A stretch of 64,000 nt of DNA from Shinella sp. (lineage in GTDB: Bacteria > Pseudomonadota > Alphaproteobacteria > Rhizobiales > Rhizobiaceae), in assembly GCA_003248775.1 (NCBI GenBank), contig QFQX01000010.1, positions 62,001-126,000 of the forward strand. Reading direction: 5' to 3'. Shown here in pieces: positions 8,927 to 16,630 of this stretch. Within the stretch, counting starts at the first letter, position 1; the number at the start of each line of letters is the position of its first letter. Below the pieces are notes generated by a model. The model did not search any database. It saw only the letters and a list, made by a program, of their open reading frames with translations, and had not been told where the DNA came from. Both the position numbers and the translations under genes were made by a program.

Positions 8927-10066
8927 GTGCTCCATTTGAACAGGGTGGCCACCGCCGCCACGATATCGCTCGCGCTTTTTTCGGGCGCCGCCGAAGCCGG
9001 AGAAACGATCAAGATCAAGGACATCACGGGTCGTGAAGTCGAGGTCAGCGTGCCGGTGGAGCGGGTAATCCTCGGTGAGGGACGGCAGATCTATTTCACC
9101 GGCGCGCTTGATACGGATGCGCCGTTCAAGCGCGTTGTCGGCTGGCGCGACGACTTCCAGAAGGCCGACCTCGATGGCTACAACATCTATCTCCAGAAGT
9201 TCCCGGAGATGGCGAAGATCCCAACCTTCGGCGGCATGAAGGACGGCACGTTCGACATCGAGCAGGCGGTTGCGCTGAAGCCCGACGTCATCATCATGAA
9301 CACGGAAGCCAAGGCCGCAACCGAGGAAAGCGGCTATATCGAAAAGCTCGCCAAGGTCGGTATTCCGCTCGTCTACATCGACTTCCGCGAAAAGCCGATG
9401 CAGAACACCGATGAATCCATGCGCATCATCGGCAAGTTGTTCGGCAAGGAAGCGCGCGCCGAGGAATTCGTAAAGTTCCACGACGAGCAGCTCGCCCGCG
9501 TCACCGATACGCTCGCCAAGGCCGGCGACATCAAGAAGCCGGTGGTCTTCATCGAGCGCGCCGGCGGTTATTCCGACGATTGCTGCATGTCCTTCGGCGA
9601 TGAGAATTTCGGCAAGATGGTCGAGCTCGCCGGCGGCATCAACATGGCCAAGGACATCATTCCCGGCACCTTCGGCACGGTGAACCCCGAGCAGATCATC
9701 GCCTCCAACCCGGATCAGGTGATCGTCACCGGCGCGAACTGGGAACTTTACGTTCCGGGCGGCGCATGGGTTGGTGTCGGCCCCGGCGCTGACAAGGCGA
9801 AGGCCGACGAGAAGCTTGCGGCCCTGATGAAACGCCCCGCCTTCACCGGTATCAAGGCGGTTGCCGACAACAATGTCCACGCCATCTGGCACCAGTTCTA
9901 CAACAGCCCCTACCAGTTCGTCGCCGTACAGCAGATGGCAAAGTGGCTGCATCCCGACCTGTTTGGCGATCTCGACCCCGAAGCGACCTTCAAGGAACTG
10001 CACGAACGCTTCCTGCCGGTCGCCTACCGCACCGGTTACTTCGCCTCCCTGAAAGCCGGCCTCTGA
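8927..10066 (+). CDS. Iron-type ABC transporter substrate-binding protein
   Basis: A 379-residue FecB/BtuF-class periplasmic binding protein. A signal peptide occupies about residues 1-21 (ends AAEAGE). The body has DITGREVEVSVPVERVILGEG, typical of the first strand of the family, KPDVIIMN in the N-lobe and NPDQVIVTG in the C-lobe. An unusual CC pair occurs in YSDDCCMSFGDENFG. The start is GTG 8927 with AGGAGAG upstream. It heads a three-gene importer operon with an iron box in the promoter, so a ferric-siderophore, haem or similar iron ligand is likely. Confidence 0.9.
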   Translation: MLHLNRVATAATISLALFSGAAEAGETIKIKDITGREVEVSVPVERVILGEGRQIYFTGALDTDAPFKRVVGWRDDFQKADLDGYNIYLQKFPEMAKIPTFGGMKDGTFDIEQAVALKPDVIIMNTEAKAATEESGYIEKLAKVGIPLVYIDFREKPMQNTDESMRIIGKLFGKEARAEEFVKFHDEQLARVTDTLAKAGDIKKPVVFIERAGGYSDDCCMSFGDENFGKMVELAGGINMAKDIIPGTFGTVNPEQIIASNPDQVIVTGANWELYVPGGAWVGVGPGADKAKADEKLAALMKRPAFTGIKAVADNNVHAIWHQFYNSPYQFVAVQQMAKWLHPDLFGDLDPEATFKELHERFLPVAYRTGYFASLKAGL

Positions 10067-10138
10067 GCCGTAGCGGGCCGGCAACGCAAACCGCCGGCCC
10101 GCTCCTCGAATTATGAAGCAAGACGGAAGGAAGCCCTG

Positions 10139-11206
10139 ATGGCCGTTGCCACCGAAACACTGCCGGCAGCCGAGGGGCGCGCCCAGTACCGGGCGATCTC
10201 CGCCCGGCGTCTGGCGATCCTCGGGCTGATGGTCGCCGCACTCCTTGTCAGCGTCGCAGCCGACATGGCGCTCGGCCCGGCCCGCTACACGCTCGGCGAA
10301 GTCGTCTCCACCATTCTGTTGCCGTCCTCCGCTGGCGACCAGTTGCGGGTGGTGATCTGGGACATTCGCATGCCGGTGGCGCTGATGGCGGTCACCGTCG
10401 GCGCATGTCTTTCGCTTGCGGGCGCACAGATGCAAACGATCCTCGCCAATCCGCTGGCGAGCCCCTTCACGCTCGGCATTTCCGCCGCCGCAGGCTTCGG
10501 CGCAGCGCTCGGGCTGGTGGCAGGCGTTGCGATCTTCCCGACCGCCGTCCAGTTCATGATCCCGATCAACGCCTTCCTGATGGCCATGGCGGCGTCGCTG
10601 TTCATCTACGGCGTCTCGACGCTGCGCGGCGTCACGGTGGAGACCATCGTGCTGCTCGGCATCGCGTTGGTCTTCACCTTCAACGCGCTGCTCTCGCTCC
10701 TCGAATACCTCGCCTCCGAACAGGCGCTCGCCGCCGTGGTCTTCTGGACCATGGGTTCGCTCACCAAGGCGACATGGACCAAGGTTGCCGTCACCGGCAT
10801 CGTGCTGGTCGTCTGCGTGCCGCTTTTCGCCCGCAACGCCTGGGCGCTGACAGCGCTACGTCTCGGCGACGACAAGGCAGCCTCCTTCGGCGTCAACGTC
10901 AAGCGTCTCCGGCTGGAAACCATGATGCTCGTCAGCCTGCTGGCGGCCATTCCGGTTTCCTTCGTCGGTACCATCGGCTTCATCGGCCTCGTCGGTCCGC
11001 ATATCGCCCGCATGGTGGTCGGCGAAGACCAGCGCTTCTTCCTGCCTGGATCGCTTATCTGCGGCGCGCTGCTGCTCTCCGTCACCTCCGTCGTCTCGAA
11101 GATGCTGATCCCCGGCGCGATCCTGCCGATCGGGGTCATCACCGCGCTCGTGGGCGTTCCCTTCTTCTTCTCGCTGATCTTCACCAACCGGAGGCGCGCA
11201 TGGTAG
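10139..11206 (+). CDS. FecCD-family ABC permease
   Basis: A 355-residue inner-membrane permease of the BtuC/FecCD type with about ten helices. Signatures are the LAGAQMQTILANPLASPFTLGISAGA-like region, the coupling-helix region LRLGDDKAASFGVNVKRLR, and VGTIGFIGLVGPHIARMVVG. It follows the binding-protein gene by 72 nt and overlaps the ATPase gene by 7 nt, so the three act as one importer. One permease is present, implying a homodimer. Confidence 0.95.
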   Translation: MAVATETLPAAEGRAQYRAISARRLAILGLMVAALLVSVAADMALGPARYTLGEVVSTILLPSSAGDQLRVVIWDIRMPVALMAVTVGACLSLAGAQMQTILANPLASPFTLGISAAAGFGAALGLVAGVAIFPTAVQFMIPINAFLMAMAASLFIYGVSTLRGVTVETIVLLGIALVFTFNALLSLLEYLASEQALAAVVFWTMGSLTKATWTKVAVTGIVLVVCVPLFARNAWALTALRLGDDKAASFGVNVKRLRLETMMLVSLLAAIPVSFVGTIGFIGLVGPHIARMVVGEDQRFFLPGSLICGALLLSVTSVVSKMLIPGAILPIGVITALVGVPFFFSLIFTNRRRAW

Positions 11207-11955
11207 CCCTCAGACTCGAAAACCTCGGCGCCCGCTACGGCAAGAACCGGATCTTCGAAGACATTACCTCCGGCACCATCGAGGGCGGCGGACTGACGGC
11301 CGTCATCGGCCCGAACGCCGCCGGCAAGTCGACGCTGTTCAAGCGCATTGCGGGCCTCCTGAAAGGAGAAGGCGTTGTGCATCTGAGCGGCGAAAGCGCG
11401 CTTTCCCGGCCGATATGCTACATGCCACAGGATACCGGCGCCAACGCCGTCCTGACCGTCTACGAATCCGTGCTGCTGGCCGCCAAGCAGGGTTCGGGCT
11501 GGAGGGTTGCCGACGACGAACTTGCCGATATCGACCGCATCCTGTCGTCGCTCAAGATCTCCGATCTCGCCTTCCGCGATCTCGGCGAACTCTCGGGCGG
11601 CCAGCGCCAGCTCGTCGCCATCGCCCAGGCGCTGGTGCGCAAGCCGGACATCCTTTTGATGGACGAGCCGACCTCCGCGCTCGACCTCTTCCGCCAGATC
11701 GAGGTGCTGCATTATATGCGCGAACTTGCCCGCGAGAGCGGCATCGCTGTGCTGATCGCGCTGCACGATCTCAACCACGCCATGCGCTACTGCGATCAGG
11801 CGATGGTGGTGGCCAACGGGCGGCTGGTGGCAAGCGGTCCGACGACAGAGGTCATTACCGCGGATCTCCTGCGCGAAGTTTACCGGGTCGACGCCCGCAT
11901 CGAGAACTGCACGCAGGGGCGGCCGCTGGTGATCGTCGATGCCGCCCTCGCCTAA
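11200..11955 (+). CDS. Iron-type ABC transporter ATPase
   Basis: A 251-residue FecE/BtuD-type ATPase that energises the upstream permease. Walker A is GPNAAGKST (37-45), the Q-loop is MPQDT, the signature is LSGGQRQLVAIAQAL, Walker B is ILLMDEPTSALD and the switch His is in ALHDLNHAMRYCD. The ATG at 11200 overlaps the end of the permease gene, so the longer open frame beginning at 10405 is not used. It is followed by intergenic repeats and then a strong terminator at 12116. Confidence 0.95.
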   Translation: MVALRLENLGARYGKNRIFEDITSGTIEGGGLTAVIGPNAAGKSTLFKRIAGLLKGEGVVHLSGESALSRPICYMPQDTGANAVLTVYESVLLAAKQGSGWRVADDELADIDRILSSLKISDLAFRDLGELSGGQRQLVAIAQALVRKPDILLMDEPTSALDLFRQIEVLHYMRELARESGIAVLIALHDLNHAMRYCDQAMVVANGRLVASGPTTEVITADLLREVYRVDARIENCTQGRPLVIVDAALA

Positions 11956-11956
11956 A

Positions 11957-12053
11957 ACAATTCCAGCAAAGGTGGGAACCGGTTTTGCGTCCGGAAGTGC
12001 TGAACAAATAGCTAGAGCATTGCAGGAGTTTCAATGATCGCAGGCAATGCTCT
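11957..12053. repeat. Rhizobial-type intergenic repeat with 10-bp inverted repeat
   Basis: The stretch begins ACAATTCCAGCAAAGGTGGG and GAACCGGTTTTGCGTCCGG, a sequence type I recognise from many Rhizobiales intergenic regions. It ends in a perfect 10-bp inverted repeat, AGAGCATTGC (12014-12023) and GCAATGCTCT (12044-12053). It probably forms a stem-loop in the importer transcript. Confidence 0.6.
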
Positions 12054-12115
12054 GGTTTTGTCATGCAACAACCTTGAAGTCGGCGGCGAACGGCTCATTT
12101 AAACAACAGGCCTAT

Positions 12116-12142
12116 GGCCCGGGCGTCGTCCCGGGCCTTTTT
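12116..12142 (+). terminator. Rho-independent terminator
   Basis: GGCCCGGG and CCCGGGCC form a perfect 8-bp stem around CGTCGT, followed by TTTTT. It lies 160 nt after the importer ATPase and just before the aldo/keto reductase gene, so it most simply ends the importer operon. Confidence 0.85.
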
Positions 12143-12167
12143 ACATTTGCACCAAAAGGAGTTTTCC

Positions 12168-12992
12168 ATGCAGATCGTCACTGCAAACGGCGCTCATATC
12201 CCGGCTCTCGGCTTCGGCACTTTCCGTATTCCGGGTACTGAAATCCTCAGGATCCTGCCCTTGGCGCTGAAGGTCGGTTTCCGGCACGTGGACACGGCGC
12301 AGGCCTATGGCAACGAGGCTGATGTCGGCGAGGTCCTGAAAAACTCCGGCATTCCGCGCGGCGACATCTTCCTCACCACCAAGGTTTGGGTTGATAAATT
12401 CGCCAACAAGGACTTCATCCCCTCGGTGGATGAAAGCCTGAAGAAACTGAAGACCGATCATGTCGACCTGCTGCTCCTGCACTGGCCGAAGAGCCCCGTG
12501 CCACTCGCCGACCAGATCGGCTCGCTGAACGCGCTGGTCGATGCCGGGAAGGTCCGGCACATCGGCGTGTCGAACTACAATACCGCCCTGATGGCGGAAG
12601 CCGTGCGGCTTTCCAAGGCGCCGATCGTCACCAACCAGATCGAGTATCATCCCTATATCGACCAGACCGCCGTGCTTTCGGCCGCCCGCAGCTACGGCAT
12701 GTCGGTGACGGCCTATTATCTCATGGCCGATGGTCGCGTGCCGAAGGATCCCCTGCTTCAGGACATCGCCGCACGCCATGGCAAGACGGCAGCACAGGTT
12801 GTGTTGCGCTGGGCGATCCAGCAGCAGGGCGTGATCGCGCTTTCCAAGACCTCGACCGAAAGCCGGCTGGCGGAAAACTTCGCCGTGTTCGACTTCTCGC
12901 TCTCGGCCGAGGAGATGGACGCGATCCATGGACTCGCCCGCCCCGATGGGCGGATCGTCAATCCGGGAAACCTCGCCCCGGATTGGGATTGA
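12168..12992 (+). CDS. Aldo/keto reductase
   Basis: A 274-residue NADPH-dependent reductase of small aldehydes or ketones, close to the 2,5-diketo-D-gluconate reductase branch. Catalytic residues are Asp42 and Tyr47 (VDTAQAYGNE), Lys72 (TTKVW) and His105 (LLLHWPK). NADPH-binding segments GVSNYN, QIEYHPY and ALSKTSTESRLAENF are present. ATG 12168 has AAGGAG just upstream, so the longer frame from 12114, which runs through the terminator, is rejected. Confidence 0.94.
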   Translation: MQIVTANGAHIPALGFGTFRIPGTEILRILPLALKVGFRHVDTAQAYGNEADVGEVLKNSGIPRGDIFLTTKVWVDKFANKDFIPSVDESLKKLKTDHVDLLLLHWPKSPVPLADQIGSLNALVDAGKVRHIGVSNYNTALMAEAVRLSKAPIVTNQIEYHPYIDQTAVLSAARSYGMSVTAYYLMADGRVPKDPLLQDIAARHGKTAAQVVLRWAIQQQGVIALSKTSTESRLAENFAVFDFSLSAEEMDAIHGLARPDGRIVNPGNLAPDWD

Positions 12993-13025
12993 GCAAACGG
13001 GAATTGAGCGGAGAGCGTCTTCCGC

Positions 13026-13337
13026 TCAGCCTACGCGTCCGCCCGGTGCCTCGACGATCAGGTCCACGATCCAGCGGACGACGGGCATGACGACCAGCGC
13101 CGTGGGAAAGGCCACGACGTAGGACATCGCCCATGCCTGCAGAATGATGGCGCCGAGATCCGGCGCCACTCCGGTTGCGCGGATCGTGGCGATAGAGGCC
13201 ACGATCCCGGACATCAGGAAAGACAGGATCATCGGCATGACGATATGCCGGCTCCGCGCCGGCAGCTTCCGGCGTCCCGCACGGGCGGGCTCTCCAGCCG
13301 AGAGAGCGGCAGGCGCCGCCCCGCTCACGCCAGCCAC
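13026..13337 (-). CDS. DUF2798 membrane protein
   Basis: A 103-residue protein with two membrane helices (HIVMPMILSFLMSGIVASIA and AWAMSYVVAFPTALVVMPVV), matching the DUF2798 pattern; the conserved proline and arginine after helix 2 (MPVVRWIVD) are present. The first 30 residues are low-complexity. It overlaps the upstream monooxygenase stop; a GTG at 13328 overlapping that stop is an alternative start. The function of the family is unknown. Confidence 0.8.
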   Translation of the reverse strand: MAGVSGAAPAALSAGEPARAGRRKLPARSRHIVMPMILSFLMSGIVASIATIRATGVAPDLGAIILQAWAMSYVVAFPTALVVMPVVRWIVDLIVEAPGGRVG

Positions 13338-13627
13338 TCCCGCGAGATCGGCTCGGCCGACTTCAGGAAGCCCAGCTTGAAGAAGTCCTGCGTGTAGGGC
13401 TTGGCAAGATGCTCCTCCAGCGCGGCATTGTCGGCGAAATCTTCGACCAGCAGGAAGGCCGCATCGTCAGCCAGCGAGCGGTAGAAATCGAACTCCGCAC
13501 AGCCCGGTTCTTCAAGCGTATTCTTGCGCAGATCCAGAAGCGCGAGGCGCAACTCTTCCTGCCTTCCCGGCTCCATCGTCAGCCGAACGACGCGCCTCAG
13601 GCGGCGGGTTTCCTGATTATCCGTCAT
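13325..13627 (-). CDS. ABM-domain monooxygenase (putative quinol monooxygenase)
   Basis: A 100-residue single antibiotic-biosynthesis-monooxygenase domain: LRLALLDLRKNTLEEPGCAEFDFYRSLADD, then FLLVEDFADNAALEEHLAKPYTQ, which are the standard helix and strand of the YgiN/ABM fold. These ferredoxin-like dimers act on quinols or remove toxic electrophiles. It is co-transcribed with the DUF2798 gene and divergent from a LysR gene, whose product probably controls it. Confidence 0.88.
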   Translation of the reverse strand: MTDNQETRRLRRVVRLTMEPGRQEELRLALLDLRKNTLEEPGCAEFDFYRSLADDAAFLLVEDFADNAALEEHLAKPYTQDFFKLGFLKSAEPISREWLA

Positions 13628-13688
13628 GAGTAAGCTCCTTTTTCCGGCGGTTCAGGCCTCCGCTATTGCCCGACAGCCGCATTGGGCG

Positions 13689-13702
13689 CTATTCCCTAAT
13701 AG
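13689..13702. promoter_or_regulatory. Short inverted repeat between the LysR gene and its divergent target
   Basis: CTATT-CCCT-AATAG lies in the 102-bp gap between the LysR start and the monooxygenase start. It has dyad symmetry of the general kind bound by LysR proteins, but it is short and could be chance. Confidence 0.3.
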
Positions 13703-13729
13703 GTCACATCAAATGGGCGAATTTGCACA

Positions 13730-14581
13730 ATGCTGGATTGGGACGATCTCCGCTTTTTCGTGGCGCTTGCCGACGAGGGGTCGCTGTCGGCGGCTGCCCG
13801 CCGCCTCAGGGTCGATCACGCCACCGTCGCCCGCCGGGTGCAGGCGCTGGAGGAAAAGGCCGGTATCCGGCTCTTCGACCGGCGCCCCCGCCGCTACCTG
13901 CTGACTGAAAAGGGTCGGCTGGTGGCCGAACGGGCACGACGCATGGAGGGCGAAGTCTTCGCTCTGGAACGCGATATCCTCGAAGCTGAGGGCGAGGCCC
14001 CGGTGGAGATTTCGGTGAGCGCGCCGCCGGTGCTGACCTCATTTTTCCTTACGCCGAAGATTGCGGCCTTCTACGAGGCGAGGCCGCGCATCAGGCTGCG
14101 GTTGGTTGCGGATGTGCGCAACGTCTCGCTGACCCGGCGCGAGGCCGATATTGCCGTCCGGCTCAGTCGGCCCACCGATCCCAGCCTTATCATCCGCAAG
14201 GCCGGCAGCGTGCGTTACCTGCTCCTTGCTTCCCCTGCCTATCTGGCGACGAGAAAGCCCGAGCAATACGGCTTCATCCTGTTCGATGAATTGCTGGACG
14301 AGACGCCGCAGCAGGTCTGGCTGAAACGCATGTCGGCCGGCCGCGAGACCGTGCTTAGAACCAACGATCTCAGCGTTCAATGCGCGGCAGCAGCAGCGGG
14401 CGTCGGCATCGCCGCCTTGCCCGATTTCGTCGCCGCAAGCTACGGCCTGCAGGTCGCGGGCGACGAAGGGGAGCATATCACGCGGGATATCTACCTCACG
14501 TATCATCACGATCTGCGCGACAGCGATACGATCGCCGCAACCGTTGCTTTCCTGGTGGATTGCCTGCGGCCTCAACGATGA
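13730..14581 (+). CDS. LysR-family transcriptional regulator
   Basis: A 283-residue regulator with an N-terminal winged helix-turn-helix (LRFFVALADEGSLSAAARRLRVDHATVARRVQALEE, residues 7-42) and a LysR substrate-binding domain of the GcvA/DsdC-like class (SAPPVLTSFFLTPKI, READIAVRLSRPTDP, GVGIAALPDFVA). Members of this branch often repress or activate a divergent target, here the ABM monooxygenase-DUF2798 pair. The inducer is unknown. Confidence 0.93.
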   Translation: MLDWDDLRFFVALADEGSLSAAARRLRVDHATVARRVQALEEKAGIRLFDRRPRRYLLTEKGRLVAERARRMEGEVFALERDILEAEGEAPVEISVSAPPVLTSFFLTPKIAAFYEARPRIRLRLVADVRNVSLTRREADIAVRLSRPTDPSLIIRKAGSVRYLLLASPAYLATRKPEQYGFILFDELLDETPQQVWLKRMSAGRETVLRTNDLSVQCAAAAAGVGIAALPDFVAASYGLQVAGDEGEHITRDIYLTYHHDLRDSDTIAATVAFLVDCLRPQR

Positions 14582-14628
14582 GATCTCGAAGGATCATCCG
14601 GGCGACCATGGTCGCCCGGCAGTTTCCG

Positions 14629-15234
14629 TCACTTCTTGGGCGGCACCATTTCCGTCTCGATCTGAAGCGCAACATCCTCGCCGAGGGCGGGAACCGCGAA
14701 ATCGAGACCCCAGTCGGTGCGCTTGACGACGCCGGTCGCGGAGAAGCCGAGCCGGGGCAACTTGTCCATCGGGTGCTCGGCAACGGAGCCGTTGAAACGG
14801 ACGTTAAGGGTCACGGGATGGGTTTCCCCGCGAAACGTCAGGTCGCCGGTCACGGTGCCAGTATTCTCGCCTGTCAGCGTGATGTTCTTCGCCTCGAACG
14901 AAATCGGCTTTCCGGCGAGAAAATCAGACGTCGTGCCGATCTTCCCGTCGAAATCCTCGACCTGCGGGAAGGGAAAATCCGTTCGGATCGAAGTCGGGTC
15001 TATCGAAACCGAGAGCTTTGATTCCGCAGGGTTTTCCGCATCCCACGCAAGATTTGCGCTGACGGTGGAAAAGCGCGCGGTATAGTTGGACAAGCCGAAA
15101 TGGCTGATCCGCCATGTCAGGCTTGTGTGAGCAGGATCCGAGACGTAGGTCCCGCTGGGCGCCGGCTTTGTCGCCGCCTCGGCCAGGGTCTGAACCGGGG
15201 CGGCGAGGAGAAAAACGAGGGCAAGTTTGTACAT
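14629..15234 (-). CDS. YceI family periplasmic protein
   Basis: A 201-residue lipocalin-like protein with signal peptide (MYKLALVFLLAAPVQTLAEA). YceI signatures are YVSDPAHTSLTWRISHFGLSNY, FPQVEDFDGKIGTTSDF, GDLTFRGETHPVTLNVRFNG and a C-terminal GVVKRTDWGLDFAVPALGEDVAL. The fold binds polyisoprenoid chains. It lies 36 nt downstream of the hemerythrin-like gene on the same strand, so the two may be one transcript. Confidence 0.94.
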   Translation of the reverse strand: MYKLALVFLLAAPVQTLAEAATKPAPSGTYVSDPAHTSLTWRISHFGLSNYTARFSTVSANLAWDAENPAESKLSVSIDPTSIRTDFPFPQVEDFDGKIGTTSDFLAGKPISFEAKNITLTGENTGTVTGDLTFRGETHPVTLNVRFNGSVAEHPMDKLPRLGFSATGVVKRTDWGLDFAVPALGEDVALQIETEMVPPKK

Positions 15235-15270
15235 ATGATGGTTTCCTTGATGTTTACGCTGTTGGCCCCA

Positions 15271-15978
15271 TCAGGCGGCGAGCGCGATCCGGCCGGATAG
15301 GTCGCTGAAAGCCTTTTCCGAAAGGCTCGGGCGAACGGCGAATTCGATGATGGCGCAGAAGATTTCCGGCGGCGTATTCTGCTGCATGGCGGAAAGCATC
15401 GCGGCCCGCTCCACCGGGTTCATGGCCGGCACCATCAGGCGCAGGAAAGCCATGTTCTTTTCCGGCGACATGGAGGCGACGATGTGCATCTCGATTGTCG
15501 CCAGTTCCTCGTCGGTGCAGATCCTCCACAGTTCCGGGGCCGTTACCGTTTCTTCCTCGTGCATGTGGGCGAGGTCTTCGGCGAGATAGGCGGCGAAAGC
15601 GAGGTAGAGTTTACGGCCCGCCGCCTGCTTGTGCATCGGCCAGGCCTTCTCGATGTCGCTTGCCAGTTTTTCGAGCGTGGCGAAGGCGGCGCGGTGATCG
15701 TCGTGCTGGTCTTCGATAGTAGTGGTCGAAGCTCCGCGTGCCCGCAGCACGCCATGGATGTGCTCGTCCTCGTGCATCACATGGGAGGCCGCAAAGACGA
15801 TGAAGCTGCGCAGATTGCCAAGCACGGTTTCGGCCTCGTCGGCGTTTTCGAAGTCGGTCGAGCCGATGCGGCAAAGCATGTCGCAGCCGGCCTTGCGCAG
15901 GCCCTTGTGAATGGCGCCGTAGAGATCATAACGGCCGGAGAGATCGGGGATGGCGTTAAGCGATACTTCGTGGGTCAT
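15271..15978 (-). CDS. Hemerythrin-like HHE-domain protein
   Basis: A 235-residue cytosolic protein with hemerythrin-type histidines and acids: His24 (IHKGLR), His66/69/73/75 in ASHVMHEDEHIHG, His92/95 (DQHDDH), His138/140 and Glu141-143 (LAHMHEEE). The C-terminal 80 residues (from TDEELATIEMHIV) are helical and not part of the minimal domain. Such proteins carry a di-iron centre that senses or stores O2 or NO. It is divergent from a PNPOx-fold pair, and the shared promoter holds TTCCTAA repeats. Confidence 0.88.
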   Translation of the reverse strand: MTHEVSLNAIPDLSGRYDLYGAIHKGLRKAGCDMLCRIGSTDFENADEAETVLGNLRSFIVFAASHVMHEDEHIHGVLRARGASTTTIEDQHDDHRAAFATLEKLASDIEKAWPMHKQAAGRKLYLAFAAYLAEDLAHMHEEETVTAPELWRICTDEELATIEMHIVASMSPEKNMAFLRLMVPAMNPVERAAMLSAMQQNTPPEIFCAIIEFAVRPSLSEKAFSDLSGRIALAA

Positions 15979-16064
15979 GGGGGCTTTCCTCTTTGTCCTC
16001 AGCCCGGTCGGAACAGCCCGCCGGTGCGATGGGCAGGCTCTTAGGACACCCCGCTTTGACCCGC

Positions 16065-16121
16065 TTCCTAAATGCTTCCTAACGGCCGCAACACGTTGCT
16101 AAAATTTTCCTATCTTCCTAA
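16065..16121. promoter_or_regulatory. TTCCTAA repeat array in a divergent promoter
   Basis: TTCCTAA occurs at 16065, 16076 and 16115 and TTCCTAT at 16107; the first two are 11 bp apart (one helical turn). An inverted TTAGGA lies at 16041-16046. The array sits between the hemerythrin-like gene and the PNPOx-GAF-winged-helix operon, a plausible binding site for the encoded regulator. Confidence 0.4.
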
Positions 16122-16147
16122 GATTGCGCACAAACAGGGGAAGAGCG

Positions 16148-16630
16148 GTGATCGAGGCGGGGGTCGCAAGTTTCATCGAGGGGCGGGTGATGATCCTCAT
16201 CGCCACACGCAACGACGCCCATCGGCCGATGATCGGGCGAGCGACGGGCGCGCGTTTCGATTGCGCCAATGGACGGATTTCGCTGCTGGTCTCCGCGAGC
16301 CAGTGGCCCGATGCCGTGGCCCATGCAGTGCCTGAAGCGCCGATCTCTGCTACCTTCGTCAAGCCGGACAATTACAAGGCCTACCAGATCAAGGGGCCGA
16401 TTATCGACGTGCGCGAAGCCGACACCATCGATCAGGCCCGTGGCAGCCAGTATGTCAACGACATGCTTGCCGAAATGGGTGCGCTCGGGGTGAGCCGGCT
16501 GCAACTTTCCAGCACGCTCAGTGACCGCAACCTTGTGCGCATCACTTTCTTTCCGCGCGATCTGTTCGTCCAGACGCCGGGTCCGGAAGCCGGCCGGCGG
16601 CTCGGGGAAACGGGGAGCCGGCCTCAATGA
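16148..16630 (+). CDS. PNPOx-fold (FMN-binding split-barrel-like) protein
   Basis: About 160 residues of the pyridoxamine-phosphate-oxidase-like fold: FIEGRVMILIATRNDAHRP (first strands), ATGARFDCANGRISLLVSASQ, and a C-terminal strand RNLVRITFFPRDLFVQTPG. GTG 16148, preceded by GGGGAAGAG, is the likely start; an ATG at 16124 is an alternative. The stop overlaps the next gene's start (ATGA), so the two proteins are translationally coupled. It may bind FMN, F420 or haem; which one cannot be told. Confidence 0.75.
   Translation: MIEAGVASFIEGRVMILIATRNDAHRPMIGRATGARFDCANGRISLLVSASQWPDAVAHAVPEAPISATFVKPDNYKAYQIKGPIIDVREADTIDQARGSQYVNDMLAEMGALGVSRLQLSSTLSDRNLVRITFFPRDLFVQTPGPEAGRRLGETGSRPQ

Noticed and set aside
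8861..10435. 524-codon minus-strand open frame
   Set aside because: Antisense to the ABC binding-protein gene and crosses the iron box; no recognised domain.
12054..12142. Small RNA ending at the terminator before the aldo/keto reductase
   Set aside because: The terminator is simply explained as the end of the importer operon, and no promoter is visible in the 80 nt between the repeat and the hairpin.
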